Part shown: positions 22,810-33,949 of the stretch, in pieces
Position numbering within the stretch: position 1 is the first letter of the stretch
Layout: every line of letters begins with the position of its first letter
NCBI GenBank assembly: GCA_946800325.1
Contig: OX326960.1
Location: 52,013,355 to 52,077,354 of the forward strand
Origin: Luzula sylvatica
Lineage: Eukaryota; Streptophyta; Magnoliopsida; Poales; Juncaceae
Reading direction: 5' to 3'
DNA length: 64,000 nucleotides
Program-made: the position numbers and the translations under genes
Notes under the pieces: generated by a model
The model's input: the letters and a program-made list of their open reading frames with translations, nothing else
Databases searched by the model: none
Told to the model about the DNA's origin: nothing

Positions 22810-25164
22810 ATGACCGAAATTAATCCTATTGTACAAAACTCATCGATAAATCCGATAAATACCGTACCCAAATCAAATATATCAAACTCACGTGAATTAG
22901 ATGGAACCAATTGGAGTTCTTGGAAGAAATGCATGCTAAATGCATTCGCTCTCCAAGGACTTGACAAGGTAGTGTTACGAGGCTTTGTCTTGGCCCAAGA
23001 GGTTGACAAGGACGGAAATGTAACCTACCCTTCTCAAACTAGGGAAGATAGAACTAATGACATTTACGCTCAAAACTTAATACTAAACAATGTAATTAGT
23101 TCTATTGGATCGCTAGTTGATCATTGTGATAACTCATATGAAATGTGGCGTATGCTCAATGAGAGATACGAGGGCACATCTCAAATGAGAAGAACTAATA
23201 TCATCGGACTTGAACAAGAATTCAACAATCTCCGAATGATTGAGGGAGAGTCCGTTGATAAAATCTGGGCAAAAATCAATGTACTAAAAACTCGATATGC
23301 CACCCAAAATGCACCTCTTACTGATGATAGAATTATTGCTAGATTACTTCAATCTATGCCCCGTAGTTGGGAATCTTTACGTGTAGCTTTAGGTACAGCG
23401 GTAGCTTCACAAGACCTCACGCCTGAAGAATTGGTAAGTCAATTCCGAAACTTCGAGATTCGACTCAAGCAACTCGATGAAGAACAAGGAATCTACATGC
23501 CCTCTCCTCACTCCAAAACCGTAGCTTTGCCCGCCGTGAATGCAAGCAATGACGACAATGAAATGGATGATCTCACGTTGCGACTCCTAGAGTGGCAAAG
23601 GGACGAGAAGCGATTCAACGAGAATCGGAAACAAAAGGGGCTAAAGCTCCATTGCTTTTGGTGCAAGAAAATTGGACACATGATGGAGTCATGCTGGACT
23701 CTCCATCCGGAAAATTCGAGGTGGATCAAAAAGGATGAGGACCACAAGGATCGGGAAAGGCGAGAGCCCCGATACGAAAGAAGATACGAGGACAAGGGGC
23801 GAGAAAATCGTCAAAACTACAAAGGTAAAGAAATCAATAAGAAAAAGGCATATAAAGCTAACATCGATTGTAGATGGGGAGAAACGGACGGGTCAAGCTC
23901 ATCATCCGACCCGGATGGTCCGTCAAGTCGACACACCGCAAACCGTGCACTCATGGTAAGGATCGATCCTCCACTAATGAGCGCAGTGGAAGCGGCCATC
24001 AAATCTATTCGAATTGAACGAGGTCTAACTACTACATATCACACACCCATGGATGTGGACTCGGAACCATCCACTCCTAATACCTGCTCAACACATGACC
24101 AATGTCATGAGGTACGTACATACTCTCTGCGTGACATAGAATCAATACATAAATCTAAATTTTCTCCCGCATTCAAACTAGAACTCGACTCATGTGACGA
24201 GTTTCTTAGAGATGAAGGGAACTCTCAACTAAATGAGGGTAAACTTGAGAGCTCAACACAAGCTCTCAAGGATAAGGTAGCTTCTCTTGAGCTATCCATT
24301 TTGGCATATAAAACTCAAATAAATGAATTTAAAGGTTTTTCAAAGTGTGAGTGTCAAACCCTAAAAGGTGAGATTTCTCATCTAAAAGTCGAAATTCAAA
24401 CTCTTAAAGTTGAAAATGAATTCCTGAAGAAGGCTTGTGCAAATATTGCATTGAGTCCTCCTTCATTGGATGATGTTTTAAGATTGTCATTGATAGGACA
24501 AAAGCCAAATGACAAATCCGGTTTAGGATATAAGAAAAATAACGGTAATAAACCCGATTTTTCAATATCTCAAAATCAAAAATCTAAATGGGAAAACAAT
24601 AAATTAAGTAGTCATGGAAATGCTTTCATGTACCATGACTACAACAAAAGTAAATATGCTAAAAATGATCAACCTAAGCGTGTCAATAATAATTATAAGA
24701 AAAATCATTATACACAAAATTCACAATCTAGACATACTAATTTGGGAAGAACCGATTGCTTGTTCAAAAGGGGACCAAATGGGTATTTCTTTGAAGTGAC
24801 AAACTACACCGAAGCTTCATATCAACAAGGGCCTCCCAAACATTTCACCAACACACATAAACAATTTAAACAAAATAATTTTAAGCAAACTAAATTGAAA
24901 TCAAATAACCTTTATCAATTGCCAAAATCGATAAATCCTAAGAGAAGTAATCCGAATCAACTCTCGGACTATTTTGTGAAGAGTACCACACCCACAAATA
25001 AACCCACCGTAGCATTTTGTAACTATTGTTGCAAAACGGGTCATGTCTCAACAAGTTGTGATCTTCGCAATCCAAAATTAACGTCAAACTCAATATGGAT
25101 GCGTAAAGATCGTCACTCGATGGGTCCCTCTACGTCGTTTGGTATAGGACCTCCTAGGGCTTAA
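22810..25164 (+). CDS. Retrotransposon Gag polyprotein of element B, intact
   Basis: A 784-residue capsid-type protein that would package element RNA in cytoplasmic particles. The N-terminal part resembles Copia gag (LDGTNWSSWKKCMLNAFALQ near residue 30, then a UBN2-like segment with MWRMLNERYEGTSQ and NEFNNLRM-type helices to about 215). Two CCHC zinc knuckles are visible: CFWCKKIGHMMESC near 282-295 and CNYCCKTGHVSTSC near 737-750. Between them lie a charged stretch, a heptad-rich coiled coil (about 480-545) and a long Asn/Lys-rich region. The second knuckle so near the C-terminus, and the length, are unusual for Copia gag. The start lies 53 bases after the primer site. The frame ends just before noncoding DNA with no protease fused. 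No stop codons interrupt it, consistent with recent activity. Confidence 0.88.
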   Translation: MTEINPIVQNSSINPINTVPKSNISNSRELDGTNWSSWKKCMLNAFALQGLDKVVLRGFVLAQEVDKDGNVTYPSQTREDRTNDIYAQNLILNNVISSIGSLVDHCDNSYEMWRMLNERYEGTSQMRRTNIIGLEQEFNNLRMIEGESVDKIWAKINVLKTRYATQNAPLTDDRIIARLLQSMPRSWESLRVALGTAVASQDLTPEELVSQFRNFEIRLKQLDEEQGIYMPSPHSKTVALPAVNASNDDNEMDDLTLRLLEWQRDEKRFNENRKQKGLKLHCFWCKKIGHMMESCWTLHPENSRWIKKDEDHKDRERREPRYERRYEDKGRENRQNYKGKEINKKKAYKANIDCRWGETDGSSSSSDPDGPSSRHTANRALMVRIDPPLMSAVEAAIKSIRIERGLTTTYHTPMDVDSEPSTPNTCSTHDQCHEVRTYSLRDIESIHKSKFSPAFKLELDSCDEFLRDEGNSQLNEGKLESSTQALKDKVASLELSILAYKTQINEFKGFSKCECQTLKGEISHLKVEIQTLKVENEFLKKACANIALSPPSLDDVLRLSLIGQKPNDKSGLGYKKNNGNKPDFSISQNQKSKWENNKLSSHGNAFMYHDYNKSKYAKNDQPKRVNNNYKKNHYTQNSQSRHTNLGRTDCLFKRGPNGYFFEVTNYTEASYQQGPPKHFTNTHKQFKQNNFKQTKLKSNNLYQLPKSINPKRSNPNQLSDYFVKSTTPTNKPTVAFCNYCCKTGHVSTSCDLRNPKLTSNSIWMRKDRHSMGPSTSFGIGPPRA

Positions 25165-26101
25165 GCCCTAATTTGAAACACTATACTCCTTAGTATCCCT
25201 CACCTTAAAACCAAATTTGTAAGGGGAGTATAGGAAATGGGCTAAATTGAATTCGAGCCAAACTGGTCGAGTATTATATAGATACATCACATGTGTTAAT
25301 AGAGGAGTACATTGGAACACTTGTCTCAATAAATAAATAACGATATCAGTCCAGTGATCACACTTCAGGAACCAGTCCGTTCGAACGAAAAACATGTGCG
25401 TTGGGAACGGACAAATGAAGTCACCAAATACCCTCTTAACAGTCTCAAGTCCGGTCGAACGGATTAAAATGCGTTCTCAACGGATGACTGAACGATGAGA
25501 CCCAAAGTCAGTTAAACTGTGGCGCCATCTAATTTTCCTACCAGGATCAAATGCGTTCGAACGTACAACTGAATGCGTTCCGAACGGAAAAGTGAATTAT
25601 AGGATTATGGCGCCGGATCATACTTTGGCACCGACTCTTAGTGTCAACAGTGTTCAGTGCGTTCGAACGAACAACTAATGCATTCGAACGCACATGCCTC
25701 ACTCAGCGAATCTACTTCGAACCCTTACACTCGCGCCTTTTCATATTCTGGCGCCTCTTCTACGTTGTGTGTGCGTTCTGACGCACATAAGAGTCCGTTC
25801 GAACGGACTTAACAACTTCCTAGATACAACTTAAAAACCCAAAATAGCGCCTTTTCTCAGACATGAATGCGTTCCAACGAACTTGAGAAGTGCGTTCGAA
25901 CGGACTCGTTGTAATAACTCTTCGTCCACATGCAACCGACTGCATTCAATGGATGTGATGGCCCCCTTTTCCTTACAACGCGACCTGAAGGGACAAGATC
26001 TCTTTAGTTACTTAGCCCCCACCCCTTCATTCTCTCTCCTTGTTTCTCTTCCAAAACTCTCTCTCTCTCTCTCAGAAAAACTAAAACCTTCAACAACAGC
26101 C
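25165..26101. other. Noncoding spacer of element B with palindromes
   Basis: The region where pol should be. It has no pol similarity. It carries more GTnCGTTCGAACGnAC-type palindromes at about 25375, 25551, 25573, 25657, 25771, 25793 and 25890, with spacings of 21-23 bp. The last 100 bases before 26102 are CT-rich and read like a plant mRNA leader. Confidence 0.7.
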
Positions 26102-26713
26102 ATGGACGCCTCAAACTCGAGATCGAAAGCCAAGGCAAAGGGGAAGAAGATAGTAGGCGAGAGTTCGAACGCTCAAAGAAGAATGAAGCAAGCGGCAAAG
26201 AAGCCTACTCTTGAAGAACGCATTCAAAGTGACTATGACTTCTCTGACCCAAACAACGAGCATCTGTTTCGAACTCAGGAGGCTGGTATCCTCTTCAATG
26301 AATGGGTATCCAAGAGACCAATTGCTCCATGCTACTACTACGAGTTTCCGCCAAACATACATCACCTCCTCGACAAAGTCGAGGAAATCGAACGTACATG
26401 GGGATTCGCGAATTTAGCATGCCTAAACGTCAAATCGCATGATGTAATCACGCGACTATTTTACGCAAACGCTGAATTCCACCGTGACGAAGAGAAGGTA
26501 ACGTCATACATCCTCGGTGAAGATGTCGAAATCTCTATCAAAAACTTGACTGTTTTGCTCGGACTAAGGGACGGCGGAGAGAAAATCTACGACACTCGCA
26601 AGGCAAGACTCGAAGCTGCCATCACGGGTATCAAACCTGGGCAAGGGGCATCTCACTTGGCCGCCCATGAACAGTTTATCTGGGCCATCGGAAATGCTCG
26701 ACGAAATGGATGA
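26102..26713 (+). CDS. Second frame of element B, plant transposon-type protein of unknown role
   Basis: 203 residues from MDASNSRSKAKAKGKK, a basic N-terminus. A middle part (FNEWVSKRPIAPCYYYEFP, TRLFYANAEFH, ISIKNLTVLLGLRD) resembles the putative plant transposon protein domain seen in many plant retroelements next to or in place of pol. I do not know its function. A longer frame exists upstream from 25883, but 26102 has the better start context (GCCATGGAC) and follows a leader-like CT-rich stretch. Downstream, a different frame (from MLDEMDERMEQHGRAMHDAF near 26692 to GTHH at 26845) continues with helical character, suggesting a frameshift near 26700 cut off the original C-terminus. Confidence 0.65.
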   Translation: MDASNSRSKAKAKGKKIVGESSNAQRRMKQAAKKPTLEERIQSDYDFSDPNNEHLFRTQEAGILFNEWVSKRPIAPCYYYEFPPNIHHLLDKVEEIERTWGFANLACLNVKSHDVITRLFYANAEFHRDEEKVTSYILGEDVEISIKNLTVLLGLRDGGEKIYDTRKARLEAAITGIKPGQGASHLAAHEQFIWAIGNARRNG

Positions 26714-26965
26714 GCGCATGGAGCAACACGGAAGAGCAATGCATGATGCGTTTCGTGTATCTGAAGCACGGATGCTTGAGAACGTGGATCGTCAATTTGC
26801 CGATCTTTACGTTCATCTTGAGAACAGGTTCGGAACGCACCATTAATTCATAACCCGAGCCAAATGAAGTGTGATCAACATTGGTTGTGGTGTGTTGTGT
26901 CGTATTATATTATGTTATGTTATGTCTAAAGTATTGAGTATACATGAGAGTATGTGAGAACTTAT

Positions 26966-26989
26966 AAAAAAAAAAAAAAAAAAAAAAAA
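26966..26989 (+). repeat. A24 tract inside element B
   Basis: An uninterrupted run of 24 A, about 250 bases after the second frame and within the element's internal region. Confidence 0.9.
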
Positions 26990-27470
26990 TTTGATGTGAG
27001 TCGGTATGATTGAACAATTAGGTCTATTGAGTAATTGTGTTTGATGAATAATTATGGTATTATGTCAGTAAACTTGTGCATTCATTTTATTATCCTATTT
27101 TGATTTAGTGTTCGTACACTCATCAGTATAAATTCTGTGAAATTTGTGTCAGTCCAGAGGCAAGTACGTTCGAACGCACCACTTTTTCCGTTCAGAACGC
27201 ACACACAAAAACTGTTATATTTTCTTAAAAATCTGCTAAATTTTGAAAAGATTGTCATCATTCCAAAACAAAAGAATTTGATCATATTTACGAGCTCATA
27301 CATTCATCAATTCATTCTTTGAGGGGGAGCTCGCATTTAGGGGGAGTCTTCCGTTGTTGAAGTCTCCTTGGCCCTTTTGATCTCTTTCAAAATGGGGGAG
27401 AAACGATCGTACGGAAAGTTCTCAACTAAATGATGAAACTCTCCGAACGGACAGTGTTTTGAAATTAATC

Positions 27471-27480
27471 AAAAGGGGGA
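27471..27480 (+). promoter_or_regulatory. Polypurine tract of element B
   Basis: AAAAGGGGGA three bases before the 3' LTR; plus-strand primer site for reverse transcription. Confidence 0.85.
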
Positions 27481-27483
27481 GTT

Positions 27484-28891
27484 TGTTGGTTCAAATTTCC
27501 TGGTAGTTTGATTATTTCAAAACACTGTCAGTACTAATGTATACATCCAGAAAAGTGCAGGATAACATAGGTACGATACGAAGATGAAGGAGGACTTGTG
27601 AAGGAGGAGTTCATTGGATTACATCAAGAATCAGGACATGAAGTCTCAAGATAAACAAGAAAAGAAGAACACAAGGAAGGCCATTGGAATACATCAAGAC
27701 TCAAGATGTTGAAGCCTTCCGTGAGTGGGATACGCCACAAATAAACCATAGGTACAAACCTAGTAGAACTCAAGTAAAATCATGTTCAAAATAACAAAGA
27801 GTTCAGTCAAGCAGGAAGTGCGTTCTGAACGAACTCAAAGTCCGTTCAGAACGCACTTGCTAAATATCAAAACTGTAAAGCTTGATTAGAACCAAACGTG
27901 TCACAGGGATGTGTGCGTTCGAACGAACAATCATGTCCGTTCGAACGGACAATTAGAATCCGTTCACTCACCTTCTGAGTGCGTTGAACGGACAATCTTT
28001 CCTGTGAACGGAAATATGTCACAGGGATATGTGCGTTCGAACGAACACACATGTGCGTTCGAACGGACAACCTGGAATCCGTTCACCCACTTTTCAGTGC
28101 ATTGAACGGACTCGTGTTCCTGTGAACGCAAAATGCTATGTATAATTGAGTCCGTTACGAACGGACATTGTCCGTTTGAACGGACCCAAGATGTACTTGC
28201 ACGTTATTTTGAAACGGCTAGTGCAAACTTCAAGTGCGTTCTGAACGGACTGTATGCGTTCGAACGCACTGCAAGTTTTCTGAAGGATTTCTACAGAGAG
28301 TATAAATAGAATCCTTCATGGGTCTCTCTCACTCACTTCCTCAATTTCAAACTTTCAAACCTAAAAAGAGAGAAACCCTAAGCTGTGATTATCTATATCC
28401 ATTGATAGCTTGAGAAACCTCTTTAGATCGTTGATCTACTTTCGATATTCTCCACTAATCGTATCCCACTCACGTGACCGATCACGTTGTAGCTCGATTA
28501 GTGAAAAAGTGTAATAGGCTAGTGCAACAAATTGTAAAGAGCCTAAGCTATAGATCGATAGAAGCGTGTAAATCGATCTAGGCAAATCCTTGTAATCGAG
28601 TTGAGTTGGAATTCAATCGAAGGCCAAAAAGAGGCACAAGGCATTCCCGGAGACGTAGGTACTCGCGAATAATTGAGTCGGTCAATTAAGCGAGTAAAGG
28701 GTGAGTTAAAGCTACAAAGCAACCACCTACCGAACTTCGTAAACAAACATCTTGTGTCAAAGTGTTTGTACGGTATCATCTTTATCATCCAAATTATTAT
28801 TTATTCCGCACCGTAAATTAGGTTTAAATCTAAACTAAGTATAAGTTAGATTGCCGAATTTACCCCCCCTCTAGGTTAGAATTAACCAACA
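27484..28891 (+). repeat. 3' LTR of element B
   Basis: Same length as the 5' LTR and nearly identical (three transitions counted by eye). TATA box at 28301-28308. Followed by the target duplication TAAAC. Confidence 0.93.
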
Positions 28892-29107
28892 TAAACTTCA
28901 TGTAATTTGGTGGAAGGATGAGAAAATTACAATGATTTGAATATTATCCGCAATATTTGACCCGATATGGCCGCAATATTACCGATATCTCGCCGCAATA
29001 TCCGCAATTTCTCAAAAAAATGATATTTTCGCAATACTTCATTGCGATATAGCGATTCTAAATCTCAGCCCGCAATATCCGCAATATCGCCGCAATTTAA
29101 AACACTG

Positions 29108-30932
29108 ATATATATACATAATGGTTATGTATATTTAAACCCATCGGGATTTGTATTGATAACGGTGAAGTTTATCCTTGAATACTTTGCGAAAGAATTC
29201 AGGATTTTATTTTATCTATAATGGTGTGGAGGACGTGTTGGTTATAAAGAGTTATAACAACAACAGTTTTCAAATATGGCACGTCCAAATATGTAGCATG
29301 ACTTTCGATCACAAAGTGTGTACATGATTTGCTTAAACGAAAACATGGTTATGTGAAAAGGTTCCACGTGACCAATAATTAATGATTCTATTTACGGAGG
29401 CGAGTATATTGTGGTTATGAATCACAAAAGGAAGCGGTATGGATCAAGGATACATGACCAAACTCGAGTAGTCACGAGATATCGGATTTATGATTGTGTA
29501 TTGCGTGATACGCAATAGTACAAGCAAAAATGCCGAGGTCACAACCACTTCTAGACAATACTCAGAAAATTTCATTGATCCATGAAATTTTGTGAAATGA
29601 TGTGATCGTAGGTATTGGAAATGTTCCAAACCTTAAAACGATTAACACTAGCGGCAACGTGCGGAACCGTTTACAAAACCGCTCTCTCTAGTCGCGCGTG
29701 ACTATCATGCGATGACTATGGGTATGGAGATACCTAGAGGAGGAAGAAGAGAGTAGAGTGTAGTTATCTAATACGATAGTCCTCGCAGGTTATGGGTATG
29801 GAGATATCCATAGGTAAACGTTGTATCACCCAAATACTTAGTCCATATGAATGCATTCCTTTAAAAATTTTGTTTACTTAAATTAATATGCATTTTCCTT
29901 ATATGAAAATTGTGTGCGGGTTGTGTAATTTGATTACATGAACCCTGATTTGAACTTGTGTGGACGTCAACATAATTGAGGATTATATGCAGCGAAACCG
30001 TCACACTTAAAGTTTCATTTCTAAACATCCCTAGTCATGATTCAGTTTGCTTAAGAGTGAAGCATCTACATTATCAGATAATAGACTGAACATGTACACT
30101 AGTACGTTAGCCGAGGAGATGATTATGCTTTGCTAATCATAGGACAAAGGTGTTTGTCGAATCAGGAACGTAGATATATGCTAGGTGACATATATTGGAT
30201 ATGACCGAAGCCGCGAGACCATGACATGGTTTAGTCATTATGGATGGACTTGCGACGAGTCGGGTATTAGGTTCTTCAAACTTGAGGGGACCATTGATTG
30301 CGTTACGTGCGTAACACAATTCTTTGATATGACCTTACGCCTGACGTAACAGGGGGGCCAAAACGGTCATCATTGGGTATTGTCCGAAACACGAAATTCA
30401 ATATGAGTTTTCAAGATAGGAATTGTATATTCCGAAAGGAATAGATATCTCTTAGGCGCCGCTCAATGAGTTGATTAACGAAAAATGTGGCCACAGTCAA
30501 TGATATTAACGGTAAATATCGATTGAAATTGTTAACTCAATTCGGAATCGGTGAATAAGTGTAGTTAATCAAAATATAAGGATGACTATTACCATGCTTT
30601 TTGATTAATGAATATCGCTAACAAGAGAACTAATAACCGCTATTCGAGATAGGCACAATGATCACAATCATTTTTCGTTTTAACATGGATAGCCATGATG
30701 GAGTGACTAGATCCCGCTCATGGGCTTGTAATGCTTGACAGCTTACTGCCATCCTTAAACGAACCTACACGGTCACACAACAAGTCGTACTATGTCGGGC
30801 TTGATTGCAAGTATTGGCACATAGGATGTGCATGACTTTAGCGTATATGATACGCGTGCTATATTCTCTACTATTGTGTATATGTGATATACACGAGTAC
30901 CTTTTAGTTAGATCTAAAACTGTGTGGGAGAC
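29108..30932 (+). pseudogene. Copia RNase H and 3' region, continuation of the split element
   Basis: After the hAT end the old Copia frame resumes: KKEAVWIKDT near 29430, then QPLLDNTQKISLIHEIL near 29540 and VIVGIGNVPNL near 29605. These are the RNase H C-terminus of Copia pol. About 1.2 kb of noncoding 3' region follows, up to a purine tract (GTGTGGGAGAC) at 30922-30932. Several stops are present. The 29520-30932 part is an inverted copy of 16163-17640. Confidence 0.72.
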
Positions 30933-31947
30933 TGAAGGAAATATAATTTTGGATCAACGAAAAAAATGTACATATAAGGATGTATGAACATGAATGTTCA
31001 TGGATTTGATTAAATGCATAATAGGATTGTGCAAAGTTAAGTTCCAGAGAGTGGTTCGTTCGAACGAACCGTAGAGTCCGTTCGAACGGACCGCTACGAG
31101 TATAAAATGGTTTTATACATATTCATTCCATGAGTGGTTCGTTCGAACCAACATTGGTGTTCGTTCGAACGGACTACTACGAATGATATTTGGAATTAAC
31201 ACTGAAATGAGACAGGGGATGGTTCGTTCGAACGAACCGTAAGGGTGCGTTCGAACGGGCCTCTTCGGGTATAAAATGGTTTTATACATACTCATGACAG
31301 GAAGTGGTTCGTTCGAACGAACTGTATTGTTCGTTCGAACGAACATGCTGCTGGATGTGTATATTGGATATACACAACCTTTGAGCCAATCATTATCCTA
31401 TTTTAGTATAAATAGGATGTTTCTCTCTCTCTATTCAGACAATTAAGACAATTCAGTCTAATTCAGTCTAATCATTATCCTATGTCTAGAAATTAGAGAG
31501 ACTTTTATCAAGTTGTTGAAAGAGTGCGATGAGAAAGAGAGAAAAGAGAAAAGGGGTTTTCTCGGATTAGAGAATAAAACGCAATCAAGCAAGTTCGCCG
31601 GTGCATTGTCTAGGCAGGTCCATCCGCGACCGAGGTACTGCGACTCACGGTGGATACGAGTAGAGGAGCGTCACATGTGGCTCTTAGTTGTGATCAAACC
31701 GGAGGCGTTAATGGAGTCCAAACGGTGGGAGGTGTGGTATGGGACGCATGGACTAGTCACCAACGTGACACCGGAGAAGAGAAGGATGCGAGCGATCAAC
31801 ACGTCGTGCGCGATCAATTTCACGCTGGTAATCGTCTATCCTACTTTGCATCGTACTCTCGAAGTCGAGGCGTGATCTCGGGATTTGGGAACCGGCCCAG
31901 GCCTTCATATTGGCTGTGCAGACCCAGGGTCGGATCGATTCCCTTCA
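30933..31947 (+). mobile_element. Copia 3' LTR, TGAAGG family, plus strand (copy C-right)
   Basis: Starts TGAAGGAAAT and ends CCCTTCA, matching inverted ends. The TATA box is at 31407-31414. Four palindrome pairs with TCGA core start at 31054/31076, 31137/31159, 31222/31245 and 31307/31329, with the pairs 83-85 bp apart. It is an inverted relative of the LTR at 15094-16162. The open frames at 31513-32000 are translations of the GC-rich R/U5 part, not genes. Confidence 0.82.
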
Positions 31948-33949
31948 TTCTATCTATGTCCCAAACTCTAATCGGATTAGCTTGGACGGTCAAGTCATAA
32001 CCATATCCAATGTATCGTTCAATTGAACTACTCACGTGCCCGACTATGGCCTGAACCCACGTGAGTCCCCAATTAACGCTTACCATCCGCATCAATACAT
32101 ACAATAATACGTGCCCGACTATGACCTGAGACCACGCTTACGTCGTACCAATCTCGATGGTTGTGGGCATGGAAGGCATTTTCACGACTTAAATATTAGG
32201 AGGGACCATGACTTTCATGTTTGAATTCGTGACGTAATCGTATCACATCACTATCACAAGATTTTCTAATGCATATGCATTAACTCGGGAGACTAAATTA
32301 TTCTAAATAATAACTAAATTAATATGAAATAAATCGGTGCAAAGAATTCGAATTTTCGAAGTGTGTAGTAAAAAACAAACATGGCAACCAGGGGCTCTGG
32401 CAACATGACGCACCATAAGATGCGTCATGACGCACCATCTCGTGTAACTCTTTACACATAAATCATGTACAGTCCGTCATGACGCACCGTATGGTGCGCC
32501 ACGGCGGACGAACACCCAAAATCTCCAGGGACTCTGGCTTCATCACGCATGTTTCCACCGTCATGACGCACCTGCTGAACAACATTTGTACAGTAGTCCG
32601 TCATGACGCACAATTGCACCGTCATGACGCACTCTCGGTACAACATTTGTAATGTGGTCCGTCACTACGCAATCTTTGCATCATGACAGACCATGGCGTC
32701 CCCGCAGACCCCTGGAAACCCGTGGCGTGCGTCACGACGCACCAGTCTGTGCGTCATGACGCACAATACGCTGTTTGCCAGAAATGCCTGATTCCAAATC
32801 CGTTTTTCATCATTTCGAAAACGATCGATCATGAAGCTCTTTCATGATCATTCCTAGATACTCTCAATCATCCCATGACCGATCTCTAATGAATTCACTT
32901 GTGATTTTAATCGAAATTCCATTTCAATCACCAATCTTCATGCAAACAGGTGCAACTTTTGCAAACCCGTGCGTATAACTTTTGTACGACTACGATTCGA
33001 CCCTCGAATCTCAACGCTTGTTCTGATACCACTATACGAAATTATCCCGTCTCCGGATCCGCGCAGCGGATATGAAGGCCTGATCCAATTCCCAAATACT
33101 GAGATCACACTTAGATATCGAGAGTACGATGCAAAGAAGGATAGTCAATTACCGGTACAAAATTGATTGCACTCGAAGGGTTGATCGCTATTCTTCTATC
33201 TCCTTGTCACGTTGGTGACAAAACGCGCGTCCCATGCCCACGTGTCTCCCACCACTTCGTTCACGGTATCCGCGTCTCCGGTTCGATCACAACGAAGAGC
33301 CACAAACGTCGCTCATCTACTCGTATCCACCGTGAGTCGTAGCACCTCGATCGCGGGTGCAACTGCCTAAACGATGTACCGGCGAACTTGCTTGATTGCT
33401 TTTGATTCTCTAGACGGAGAAAACTTTTTTCTCCGTTTTCTTTTTCTCTCTTTCTTCGCACTCTTTCAACTCCTTGATAGAATGATTAGATTCAATTGCT
33501 TAGTTACACGAGAGAGAAATTATCCTATTTATATGTAATAGGATAAGGACACCCAAAAGACACATATTGGACACATCAACTCGTGTGTATCAAAATCTGC
33601 CATAAAACAGGTTTAATACATGGTCCGTCATGACGCACAATATGGTCCGTCATGATGCACCAATGCCAATTAGTCTCTGGACAAATTACGCACCCTACCG
33701 TCATGATGCACCATATGGCCCGTCATGACGCACGGCTGTAAAATTTCGGATTTGGTTAAGTCCACAACTGTTGCAGACGTTATACACTAGGTGCGCCGTG
33801 ACGCACCATATTGTGCGTCAGGACGCACAGTGTAATTTCGCCCATTTTTGCACAATCCTATTGCGCATCCATCCGTATTCTCGAACGTGTACGTTCATAT
33901 GTCTTTGTACCTACTCTTTTACCGTTGATCCAAAACTTTATTTCCTTCA
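31948..33949 (-). mobile_element. 5' LTR and leader of a minus-strand TGAAGG-family element (D), truncated
   Basis: The LTR spans 33949 to 33033 on the minus strand (starts TGAAGGAAATAAAG). The primer site follows: minus-strand TGGTATCAGAAC at 33031-33020, one change from the usual sequence. The leader to 31948 matches 61945-63100 of the element at the right end (shared phrases such as gcccgacta and aattgaac). It is cut off abruptly by the LTR ending at 31947. Palindromes here carry the CATG core, in the LTR (33623/33645, 33696/33718, 33791/33813) and in the leader (about 32400-32765). No protein coding remains. Confidence 0.78.

Larger units (their letters stand above)
21335..28891 (+). mobile_element. 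Young gag-only LTR retrotransposon (element B)
   Basis: A complete 7557-bp element. The two LTRs are 1408 bp each (21335-22742 and 27484-28891), with TGTTGG...CCAACA ends and a perfect 5-bp target duplication TAAAC (21330-21334 and 28892-28896). By eye I find only three differences between the LTRs, all transitions (21952/28101, 22443/28592, 22498/28647). A tRNA-Met-type primer site and a polypurine tract are present. Inside are an intact 784-residue gag frame and one smaller frame. There is no protease, integrase, reverse transcriptase or RNase H, so the element must use enzymes from elsewhere. Confidence 0.93.
20655..29107. mobile_element. hAT-like non-autonomous element, split by an LTR element
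   Basis: The termini are inverted repeats: CAATGTTTTAAATTGCG at 20655 and, backward from 29107, CAGTGTTTTAAATTGCG; both continue with ATATTGCGG. ATATATAT flanks both sides, consistent with the 8-bp duplication of hAT elements, though the flank is low complexity. Without the inserted LTR element (21335-28891) it is about 0.9 kb. It has no transposase coding. Its ends are rich in GCAATAT/CCGCAAT repeats. Confidence 0.7.

Noticed and set aside
25883..26101. Longer N-terminus for the second frame of the gag-only element
   Set aside because: The upstream codons cross palindromes and CT-rich leader-like DNA; the Met at 26102 has better context.
31513..32104. Open frames of 87-120 codons on both strands
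   Set aside because: Same LTR sequence in the other orientation; not conserved in frame among copies.
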